Assembly: GCA_946894095.1 (NCBI GenBank)
Contig: OX335655.1
Location: 930,001 to 994,000 of the forward strand
DNA: 64,000 nucleotides
Direction of reading: 5' to 3'
DNA from: Incurvaria masculella
Taxonomy: Eukaryota > Arthropoda > Insecta > Lepidoptera > Incurvariidae
Shown here: positions 20,401 through 29,164 of the stretch, in pieces
Layout: the number at the start of each line of letters is the position of its first letter
How positions within the stretch are numbered: position 1 is the stretch's first letter
Position numbers and translations under genes: made by a program
Notes under the pieces: generated by a model
Database searches by the model: none
What the model was told of the DNA's origin: nothing
What the model saw: only the letters and a program-made list of their open reading frames with translations

Positions 20401-22007
20401 TAGGTGCCATGCCAGGACCTTCCCTTTATGAGCGCGGCTACATTGAACTGGATGGAAATCACGGACAATTTTTCATTGCCGCTTAGACCATCTTTTCATC
20501 CAATGCGATGGTACCAACCCGGGCGGGCTTAAACCCTACCACCTAGTAGGGGAAGGGGACCTACAGCTTTACATAGATTCCGAACCATGGAGCAACTCGC
20601 ATTCGTGACGAAATGCACTTATCGAACTCGGAAAGAGGACGCAGGATTGAATCCAGACATCTGGTACGTTAGGCCAATCCCCGCGCTACTAGGCCACGAG
20701 CCCCTCAGTGGCCTTGATATGTAAACATGATGGATTTTCTGAATTTCAGAGAAACAGCAGGAGCGCTGGTGGAATGCTCTCATCACCTCCGAAGAGCCTA
20801 TTGACCTCAGCAAGATAGACTGCTCGAGGCCGCTGGACGAGCTTCCAGAAGATCATGTTGCGAAGGTATCATACATTTTTCCTGACCTTACTTGTGGAAT
20901 GGAAGCGTTCAGGTTTATTCGTCTCTGAATCATAGCTGTCCTCATTTGTGCCCTTCTGTTTGGCCAGAAGGGAATTAAGTTCAGGCAACATGATGGTCCT
21001 TTTCAACTGACTTAAAAAAAGAAGGACGTTCTAAATTCAACTGTATATATTTTTTTGTTGTGTGTATGTTACTCAATATCTCCGCAAACTGACAATGGAT
21101 TTGAATAATTATTTCTCTCATTAGTAGTGTTTATCTCAGGGCTAGGCCTTTCATGCATTTTTTAAAAGAATACCACTCCTATAACCATAATACCAATACT
21201 AAATAGAGTGAAAAAATAACAGTTTTAAAAAACTTTGAACAGACTCCAAACACCCTGGAGTAGAAGGCGGTACAAAAGAACAACTAAAAATGTATGATGG
21301 ACCTTTTTGTACTGCCTTCTGTAGGATGCTCGAAGTTGGTTTGATATTTTTAAAACTGTTATTAATAAAATAATTACAAGATGTGTCGTGGGAAGAAAGT
21401 GCCTTTTCGCTATATATTACCTCAAGAAACACTTTAAATTCGGACGGAATAACATTTCACAAGATCAAGTCTTCAAGTTAAACACGAGATTACACTTAAA
21501 GCACTGGATGCATATTTTAATGAAATGGATGCACATGGTTTCAGAGCGGTTCGTTTGCATTTTGGTCCCAGCGCATTGTATTGAGCCAACAACCACAGCC
21601 GGAAAGTTGACACTAATGCCCATCTTCTTTTTCACGAAGCAAAATTCTAGCGAAGAACGGTGTTATCGTTACGGCCGTAAAGTACTATTGGTCGACGGGT
21701 TGACGGGTGTCGGTCGAACGCTTTTTCCCCTAAGCTCCCATCTGCCAAAGGCACGATCAGGCTCACAGTTCCAAAAACAGTTTAATTGGACACCTCACCG
21801 CTGAAGGGCAAGCCGTTCGACCGTATGCTTTAGAGCTGTGGGTTGTGTGCCAAGGTGCGCGAGCTGCAGTGGAACCACGAGAGGAAGCTGCGCGGGCTGC
21901 CCACCAGCGACGAGCTGCAGCAGCTGCAGGTGCTGCGGCGGGCGTGGGACGCGGAGGGCTCGCCGTTCAAGGGCAAGCCGTTCGACCCTAGCGTCCTCAG
22001 GCCGTGA
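14424..22007 (+). CDS. NUDCD3: NudC domain-containing protein 3 (six coding exons)
   Basis: Exons 14424-14527, 14622-14893, 16426-16611, 19339-19524, 20750-20865, 21855-22007. Phases agree at every junction and total 338 codons plus TGA; the human protein is 361 residues. All introns are GT/AG; the last acceptor (ccaag) has a weak pyrimidine tract. The N-terminus (KYDESLSAILLEQKSIIGFL, then TDFYYVPKGAYENVGFPPG) matches the NudC_N segment, followed by an acidic linker. The CS (p23-like) domain starts at YNGAVRENYSWAQ and ends near WWNALITSEEPIDLSKI; the C-terminus has RRAWDAEGSPFKGKPFDPS, nearly as in human. In animals NUDCD3 works as an Hsp90/dynein-intermediate-chain co-chaperone in the cytoplasm. 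Introns carry many SINE and MITE insertions but the exons are undamaged. Confidence 0.93.
14943..15262 (+). repeat. Dispersed lepidopteran repeat with (GTCC)n
   Basis: Begins agggttccatactcaaaggg, contains eight GTCC units at ~14999-15033, and ends with cgactcgcacttggccgg. Related segments lie at 31806-32020 and 42525-42655. It lies in NUDCD3 intron 2. The class is unknown and no ORF is visible. Confidence 0.7.
15686..15908. mobile_element. MITE in NUDCD3 intron 2
   Basis: Arms of about 50 bp: ccaatggggaggacggc ... ccaccagatggcgccacat at the left, and the inverse (atgtggcgctatctggtgg ... cccattgg) at the right, with mismatches. The ~110-bp spacer is unrelated. No protein is encoded. Confidence 0.65.
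16673..17040 (-). pseudogene. hAT transposase dimerisation-domain remnant
   Basis: On the minus strand 16879-16673 encodes LATLLPTSVESERAFSAVGY followed by DIRCRLADDTINTLCFLRS. This is the conserved C-terminal dimerisation motif of hAT transposases (P-T-S-x-x-S-E-R-x-F-S-x-x-G). Upstream sequence to ~17040 contains cgggatcccgcgggatcgg and is probably part of the same element. The catalytic regions are absent. It lies antisense in NUDCD3 intron 3. Confidence 0.75.
17350..17732 (-). repeat. SINE copy (diverged head)
   Basis: Minus-strand SINE: poly-T at 17351-17359 marks its tail, then the common body (ggatggctaatacca, gtgccatgccaggacctt, gatggtaccaacccggg). The tRNA-related end (~17650-17732) is diverged from the copies at 22178 and 27120. 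Confidence 0.75.
18754..19123. mobile_element. TTAA-target MITE, family A, copy 1
   Basis: About 370 bp between TTAA at 18750-18753 and TTAA at 19124-19127. Ends are ggtcggcccgtaagc and the inverse of gaacggcccgtaagc. Arms are partly palindromic (cagacacagatattt and aaatatctgtgtctgc). Near-identical copy at 23082-23449. TTAA duplication suggests mobilisation by a piggyBac-like transposase. It is in NUDCD3 intron 3. Confidence 0.8.
19540..19812 (-). repeat. SINE fragment
   Basis: Diverged body of the common SINE directly after NUDCD3 exon 4 (starts 16 bp past the donor), containing ccgggcatggctacca, gatattagcccaaca and ggtgccacaccaggcc. The head is missing. Confidence 0.65.
20325..20705 (-). 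repeat. SINE copy with tRNA-related head
   Basis: Nearly complete copy on the minus strand. The head, ending at ~20703, reads on that strand ctcgtggcctagtagcg, a box-A-like motif, and ggattgaatccagac lies near the box B position. The body and T-rich tail end near 20325. It is in NUDCD3 intron 4, 45 bp from the exon 5 acceptor. Confidence 0.8.
21804..21822 (+). repeat. Short duplicate of the last NUDCD3 coding segment
   Basis: The 19-bp block aagggcaagccgttcgacc in the intron recurs in exon 6 at about 21968-21986, where it encodes KGKPFD. It lies 50 bp upstream of the exon 6 acceptor and may be the scar of a tandem duplication of exon 6. Confidence 0.6.
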
Positions 22008-22118
22008 CTTCATGATGCTATAAGTAATTTATAGGCTGTTTATTATTTTATTTTAATGGTCCCTCCATATTTGCCATTCAAGCTTCATGAATAGTGGTTG
22101 TGGGAAAAGATCAATGGC

Positions 22119-22124
22119 AATAAA
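22119..22124 (+). terminator. Poly(A) signal of NUDCD3
   Basis: AATAAA 112 bp after the TGA at 22007, the first good polyadenylation hexamer downstream of the last exon. Confidence 0.6.
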
Positions 22125-22177
22125 ATTACTTATACTATACTTTATGACACTGTTTTCATTTTTAATTTATCTGCTTT

Positions 22178-22592
22178 CTGTTTTTTTTTTTTATGCGACC
22201 TGACATAGATGGCTAATACCACACAACTACCGTTATGATATTAGCCCAATTCACCACATTCCCGAAGGAATTTGGTGCCATGCCAGGACCTTCCCTTTAT
22301 GAGTACGGCTACATTGAACTGGATGGAAAACACGGACAATTTTTCATTGTCGCTTCGACCATCTTTTCATCCAATGCGATGGTACCAACCTGGGCGGGCT
22401 TAAACCCGACCACCTAGTAGGGGAAGGGGACCTACAGTTTTACATGGATTCCGAACCATGGAGCAGCTCGCATTCGCGACGAAATGCACTTATCGAACTC
22501 TGAAAGAAAGATAGTGGTGCAAGTCGGTATTGAACCCAGGCCTCTGGTACGCTAGGCCAGTCCCCGCGCCACTAGGCTACGAGCCGCTCTTA
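22178..22592 (-). repeat. Full-length SINE copy
   Basis: On the minus strand it starts gagcggctcgtagcctagtg (box-A-like), continues through a box-B-like gggttcaatacc, a ~300-bp body, and ends in a poly-A tail (poly-T at 22181-22192). Together with 27120-27268 it defines the consensus of this tRNA-derived family, similar in style to Helicoverpa HaSE elements. Confidence 0.85.
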
Positions 22593-22611
22593 ATTATGAA
22601 ATTATGAATTT

Positions 22612-23580
22612 AGGGTGCATCGTTATGCAGCTCCGAAGAACATTCCCCATCTCTCCAAGCTAAGTACTTGGGTCTATATTTAGACAGGCGTCTCACATGG
22701 AAAAAGCACATCTTCACTAAGCGCAAGGCGTTGAGCATCAAACTCAGAAGCATTATGTAGAATAAGTCTCATCTGTCCATGGAAAATAAATTGCTACTAT
22801 ATAAATGCATCCTCAAACCCATTTGGACATATGGTGTCGAACTTGGGGGCATCTAACTCTAATATGGAGATTATCCAACGCTTCCAATCGAAAATGCCGC
22901 GCATGATAACGAACGCACCTTATTATGTAACAAACCACAATTTGCATCGAGATCTGGGTATTAAAACAGTGAATGAAAAAATTAAAGACAAAACTGAAAA
23001 CTATAGAAGGAGAATCCTTCTACACCCAAATGATTTAGCTTCGAAATTAATGACACCAAAAGTAACATTTTCAAGGCTTAAGGTCGGCCCGTAAGCACCT
23101 GAAAATTTCGCCTCCCATACAAACGTAGTTTACTAATAATTTGAAAACCACTGTTCCAACTTACTTGATATTTGGTATCTAATATTAGGCTACAAATATC
23201 TGTGTCTGCAAGCCTTTGTTTTTTCGGTAAATGTATTCTGGGTCAAACCACAGAGAAAACAAAATTCGTATAAAGATTTTCTTTTTGCATTCATTTCATT
23301 CGGTTTGGATTTTTCAAAAAAACAAAAGCATGCAGACACAGATATTTGTTACCTGCTATTAGATATTAAATATCAATTTAATTGGAATAGCGGTTTCCAA
23401 ATGATTAGTAAACTACGTTTGTATGGGGAGCATAGCTTACGGGCCGTTCTTAAGAGAAGAGCTCCACAAGATCTCCTATAGAGTATAGAATGAGCATATA
23501 TCAGTGGATATGTGACTCCCAAGACCACTTACATATCAAACCTATCGCTCAATGTCTAAAAAAAAAAAAAAGGCAGATTG
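22612..23580 (+). pseudogene. Jockey-like LINE RT fragment interrupted by a MITE
   Basis: Before the MITE: YLGLYLDRRLTWKKHIF near 22668, then KLLLYKCILKPIWTYG near 22790, then ENYRRRILLHPNDLAS near 22998. The reading continues LKR at 23075-23081, is broken by the TTAA MITE (23082-23449), and resumes RRAPQDLL at ~23450. Removing the MITE and one TTAA restores the coding order. Stops elsewhere show that the LINE was already dead. An A-rich tail lies near 23555. Confidence 0.75.
23082..23449. mobile_element. TTAA-target MITE, family A, copy 2
   Basis: Flanked by TTAA at 23078-23081 and 23450-23453, same termini and interior as 18754-19123. It is inserted in the LINE fragment at 22612-23580, giving an unambiguous boundary. 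Confidence 0.85.
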
Positions 23581-23867
23581 CAATAAAAGAGGAAACAAAA
23601 AAAAATTGCTGCCAAGTAGAATGTCCTTGAGAAAAATACAATTCGAATGCTCCATAGTAATATATTTATAATGTACGCAATGTTCGTGTCACAGTTAATC
23701 TATAATTTTCCTAATTATTATTATTACAAATAAATATTTCCAAGCCTCACTTTACATTTATCACAGTACACCAATACACAACAGGGATTGCCAAAATAGA
23801 CTTGGAACATCTTATGTCACAGATCCAAGGAATAGGCAAGTCATGGCCAAATAAATACATACAAATA

Positions 23868-24637
23868 CAGTGGAGTCCCACTAATCCGCCACTTCAGTAC
23901 ATCGGAACTTCCAGTAGTCGGGCACCATGCCTCACCCCTCCGCCCCTCCCTCCACTACTGCGTCTCGGTATCAGCGACCCCGTTTCCACTGAAGCCCGTA
24001 TTGCTCCGTGCGCATTCTCGCTTTAAACACGCACTTGCCGCTGTATGAGTGATTTGTTTACTTAAGGCGCTAGTACTAGCCAACTACTCGCGCCATACAA
24101 ATGCACTTTTTAACAAATGTAATAATATGTAGTGAAACGCTTCAGCAAATCCAAATAGAACTCCAGACTGATAATGGATTGTTATTATTTTTTGATTCCA
24201 TCATTTATTTAAATAATAATAAAAATAAAAAAGTTGATTTTTCTCATTAGAAATCTGAAAGTAATTCGATTTCTAGATATAAGCAAAGACAGCATATATG
24301 CATAAACAAAAAAATCCATTTGCTTTTAGATTTCTACATTTAGTCAAAAAAGTTCGGAAATGGACACCGTTTCCGCAATGTATTTTGTACAGAAAAAGGA
24401 AACATACATTAACGAAAATAGGTCGATTCCTAGACAAGGAATGATATAATGTAAGAATGACACTTCTAAACGTCAGACTTAGTTAGTTAACTTGGGGTGC
24501 CTCGTCTAACTTTGCGATTTGGCTAGTACCAGGGCCTTAATTACCTTGAATTTCCCTATACAGTCCAATAATCCGAGCATCCCAACAAACGCACACCCCT
24601 CGGTTTTTTATAGCGCCGGATTAGTGAGACTCTGCTA
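23868..24637. mobile_element. Pogo-like non-autonomous DNA element
   Basis: Left end cagtggagtcccactaatcc, right end inverse of tagcagagtctcactaatcc, each next to TA (23866-23867, 24638-24639). The ends resemble pogo/Tigger inverted repeats (CAGT...ACTAATCCG). The 770-bp interior has no transposase frame. Confidence 0.55.
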
Positions 24638-24718
24638 TATGAATAACAATGTTTATATGGAAAGCTCAAGTATATGTCACCGTGAAAGCATTTATATTCT
24701 TATATAATATTATAAGAT

Positions 24719-24853
24719 ATTATAATTTCACTAGTGATATTCAGATAATTGCCAACCGTTAGGAGAAGAAAATTACCAAAACTATTATCTGATATTGCAA
24801 GAAATGGTCAACAATTATCTGGGCCTTTCTAAAATCACTAGTGAAATTGTAAT
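24719..24853. mobile_element. Small MITE
   Basis: Arms of ~40 bp: attataatttcactagtga ... cagataatt on the left and the inverse on the right, enclosing ~50 bp. Flanks are AT-rich, so the target duplication cannot be fixed. Confidence 0.55.
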
Positions 24854-25189
24854 GTCTCATAATTAATAATATAATAGCTTTGACAATATCAGTGACATAT
24901 ACGCAAAAGTAAGTAAGTAATATTTAATCATTTCCATATGCAGGTTATCTTACACACCTAAAAATACAAATCAGTAGATAGATAGCAAGAATTGATATAA
25001 TTAATATACACAGAAAATCTTATAAGTTTGTAATACTCTTCCCTTGACTAATTTCGGTAAGAATAATAGCCTACTAAAATTCTGATGTAACTAATTTGAA
25101 TTTCACAATACATTACAATTCTTTTAGTTCTATATTTTAACTTGATATTGAATAGTTTTCTAAAAATAAAGTGTCAATTCATTGTATTA

Positions 25190-25495
25190 AGGATGTTACG
25201 ACCCATACAAAGTTTCTTATACAGATAATTTTATGTACTCAATGGATACAACATTACCGTTATCTCATTAATTAGAGTTTCAGCGACATCTACATTTGAA
25301 GCATTGCAATCAGATTTTGAAAATAATCTGAAAAAGTATTGGTCGTGACATATACGTGACAAGTATTGGTCCAGCTTCCGACGAATGTCACGACCAATAC
25401 TTTTTCAGATTATTTCCAAAATCTGATTACAATGATTCAAATGTAGATGTCCCTGAAATTCAAATTTCTTATACAGAATTAACAAATGTTATGAA
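25190..25495. mobile_element. Foldback element related to the tRNA-bearing one, deleted core
   Basis: Long palindrome: gcgacatctacatttgaagc ... gattttgaaaataatctg ... tattggtcgtgac on the left and the inverse on the right. The centre keeps only agcttccgacgaatgtcacg, the 3' end of the tRNA-like sequence present in full in the copy at 30291-30800. Confidence 0.75.
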
Positions 25496-25863
25496 CTTTG
25501 TAGTATAATAAATTATGAATGTTAAATTTAGCTATAGTTCAAAAATATATAATATTTATTTAAATTCAGAGTTGCAACGAAAAAACTTTTTCAGAATTTC
25601 AGGTTTTTTTTAAATAGTGCTATCCCGCATATATATATAATAATAAAAAAATCTACTGTTTAATACTTTTTATTGCTGATTACAATAAAACCATAAACCT
25701 AGATGCTGAAAATATCATTATAACAACTACTTGGCTATATGAAAGATTTATTATTAATAAATGCCTCAAAGTTTATTAGTACTTGTATGTATTGTGTAAA
25801 TAATGCACATGTCGTAACCACGGAGTTAGGACTCAGATAAAAATGTATAATGAATGTAATCTC

Positions 25864-27268
25864 TTTTTTTTTATGCGACCAGACATGGATGGCTAATACC
25901 ACAAAACTACCGTTATGATTTTCATTCCCGAAGGAATTAGGTGCCATGCCAGGACCTTCCCTTTATGAGCACGGCTACATTGAAATGGATAGAAAGCATG
26001 GACAATTTTTGATTGCCGCTTCGACCATATTTTCATCCAATGCGATGGTACCAACCCGAGCGGGCCTACCACCTAGTAGGGGAAGGGGACCTACAGTTTT
26101 ACATGTCCCACTCGAATTTATTATTTTTATAAATGATTTGGTTGATAAAGTTCACGCCTTCTGCTTGCTTTTCGCAGATGACTTTAAGATAATACAGGTC
26201 AAAAAAGAATCTGACTGTGACCTGCTACAGCGAGATATCGATAATGCACGTGTTTGGAGTGACCAAAACAGGCTCTATTTCAACACTGACAAGTGTGCTA
26301 TATTGACATTGAGTCGCTCCAGAAAACCTATTCAATAACAATATCGAATTGGTGATGTCTTGCTTTCGAGAGTGACAAGTCAGAAAGACTTAGGTGTTAT
26401 CATGGACACCAAATTGTCATTTCATGATCACATCGACAAACTATGCAAAAGCTCCTTTCGGACCCTGGGTTTTGTATTGAGACAAGCATACCATTTGCGC
26501 AGTACAGATGCAGTAAAGATCCTGTACAACACATTTGTGAGAAGCAAGCTAGAATCCAATGGAATGATATGGAACCCTCATGAGGCTAAATATACTGCCA
26601 TGCTTGAAAGAGTGCAAAAAAAGTTTTTGAGGTTCCTTTATAAAAAGAATTATGGTTTTTATCCAATTTATCCGAATACATATCCAACAAAATTTATTCT
26701 AGGAATGGTGGGATACCAGTTACTAGAAGTACGCCGAAATGTTGCGTTAACAAAATATGTGTTTAAATTAGTAATAGGACAAGCGCAAAATTTTTCAGTG
26801 CTGGAGAGTGTTAATCTGTTCGCCCCAGACAATTACTCTCACCCTCACTTCGCGCTGCCCTCCTCGCGCACCAACATGCTGCGTCACGCGCCGCTCACAC
26901 GTGCGCTTACAGCTCTAAATGATATATCTGATAAAATAGACATCTATGCTTGCACTCTGGCCGAGTTCCAGAAGGCAGTTACTGTTTACTTTGAAGCTGC
27001 ATAGTTTTTAAATAAGGTGTGTACTTTATCTATAAATTGCCTAACGCCTTGGCTATTACGCTGTAATGTTAGGTATATTGTTGCATGAATAAATAAATAA
27101 AAAATAAATAAATAAATAAATGGATTCCGAACCATGGACCAGCTCGCATTCGTGACGAAATGCACTTATCGAACTCGGAAAGAGAAAGTCAGTGGTGCAT
27201 GTCGGTATTGAACCCAGGCCTCTGGTACGCTAGGCCAGTCCCCGCGCCACTAGGCTACGAGCCGCTCA
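25864..27268 (-). repeat. SINE copy split by a LINE insertion
   Basis: The tail half is 25864-26106 and the head half 27120-27268. Fused at ttttacatg/gattccgaac they reproduce the uninterrupted sequence of the copy at 22178. The head again shows gagcggctcgtagcctagtg on the minus strand. The interrupting DNA is a LINE fragment (26107-27119). Confidence 0.85.
26107..27119 (+). pseudogene. 5'-truncated CR1/Jockey LINE with (TAAA)n tail
   Basis: Encodes the second half of an RT: FIIFINDLVDKVH, active-site LLFADDFKII, DLGVIMDTKLSFHDHID, then the C-terminal domain to the stop at 27002-27004. One in-frame TAA at 26336-26338 breaks it. About 90 bp of 3' UTR and a (TAAA/AAAT)n tail end at 27119. Truncation at the 5' end is typical of target-primed insertion. 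It is inserted in the SINE at 25864-27268. Confidence 0.85.
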
Positions 27269-28409
27269 ATATCTATAACAAGAACCATAAAAAGTTTGCA
27301 TGGTATAGTCATGTGTTGGTGCCGAAAAGCCAACCCTTAACATTTTGTATTTAACTACATTTTGCCAATATATAATTGATATAACGTTAATTGGGACTTG
27401 ATATGACCTAGTTATAATTATCTAATATTCTTTATTTTCTTAACATTAGTGCCTTTCTTTGCATTGAATGTACAAGTTTAATGTAAAATAATAAGGACTG
27501 TGTAGAGGACTACATCAAATATTGTTCATACTACTTAGTTAGGTTTCACTGACAAACAAGTTACATAATAATACTGGCAGTAATACGATATGTCAGTAGT
27601 CATACTATCGAAGTATTGTCACAGAGTGAGGTGTGTGCGAGGATGGCATCCATGTAAATGGCGACACAGTTGTTTGCCGCTATTTCTTGTTGAAGAACTC
27701 TCTTGGAGATTTATCTCTATTTACCTACCAAAGGTTCCCATTTACAATCAGCCACTTTTTACACACATCCTCATAATTATCTAGTCAAGTCCAGCTTATT
27801 ACCCGACTGCGCAAGAAGGAGGGTTATATTTTTCTAGAGTATGTATGTATATTTTTTTGGCACTCCCTGCAGCCTAAACGGATTTTTTTTGTCATTTTTT
27901 TATGAAATTGAACACAAAACCGCTTAATGTGCTCGCTAATACTATTGTTTTTAACTTCATATTTTAAGGATTTGTAGCACAAATACTGACAAATCAACGT
28001 GGCACCATCTACTTTAACGCACACACCCCATTAAGTTCGAATAATCCACACCACATGACACTATGTCAATATATCAATGTAAACTATGAAGCAGGATCTA
28101 ACGTGCACGTTACAGAACATTTTTTTACTGAAAATAGTCCCATCTCATGGATGCCGGAGATACGGTACTCCTTATGTTGACCCCACACTTAGGCCCGGTT
28201 GCAGGAAAAAATATATATATTTAAGTGTGTTTAAAGACGTCACTTTTGTGAAATGATTGAACGAAGTTTAGTCGACTTTCACCAATAAAGGGATGCATTG
28301 AAATGTCATACACTCCGGACCTATGTATAATGTGAATGTATTTACTGTCAGATTGGTTTTACAGGGAGGCGCCTTAGTTGCAACCGCCTGATGCCAGTGA
28401 TGCAAACAT
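27269..28409. other. Intergenic stretch, no feature seen
   Basis: Between the split SINE and the next SINE fragment. AT-rich, no convincing frame, RNA gene or repeat boundary. Confidence 0.4.
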
Positions 28410-28610
28410 ATTTCCATAAAACCATATGGCTAATACAACACCTGCCGTCATGATATTAGCCCAACAAACAACGAAAGAACTAGGTGCCATGTTATGCCTT
28501 TATATTGCACAGCTACATTGGACTGGATAGAGAACTTGGCATTGCCGCTTCGAGCATATTTCATTTGATGCAATCCTACCACCCCAGGCGTTATTAACAC
28601 TCACACCTAA
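28410..28610 (-). repeat. Degenerate SINE body
   Basis: Contains ccatatggctaatacaa, gatattagcccaaca, gaactaggtgccatg and catttgatgcaatcctacc in the order of the SINE consensus. Diverged; the head is lost. It lies just beyond the 3' end of TBC1D16. Confidence 0.6.
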
Positions 28611-29164
28611 CTTTTGTCTGGCCGGACCACGACCAGCCTCGGACCTTGCCCATTTTTGCCAATGGGGTGTTGTTAATGGGAGATTTAAATGTATGATTGT
28701 GCAATTTGCGGGTGCCCTTATGATTGCCATTGTGGTGTCTTTTTTTTTGGTCGACATTATTTTCTTTACCAGCAACGTTACGCGCAAATGCCGGCCAGCG
28801 AGCACGAAATACGTGGCACCCGACGGAACATACCCTACATAGCCATAGAATAAGTAGGGTATAAGGTATATTCCGCTTGACCTTGAAAATGCGTCCATCC
28901 GACCGTCCCCCGCAGGTCGTCGTTCCCAAAGTCTGGCTGTAGTTTGGCCAAAGCTAGCCAGGGCCGGTGTGTCGTTCTCAGTTTCGCAGCCGCGCTGTGC
29001 CGTTATTGTTAAGACGGGCGTTGCCAACCCTGCACGTACACACGCGCCGCACAAACGTACTTGCGTTCGTGAGTTGTTTTCGCAGGATTTCGGTGTTTTT
29101 TCATAGGAATTCGGAGTGTCGTAGGTGTGGCATAGCGACACGATGCGCAGCTTCCCGGCGGCGG

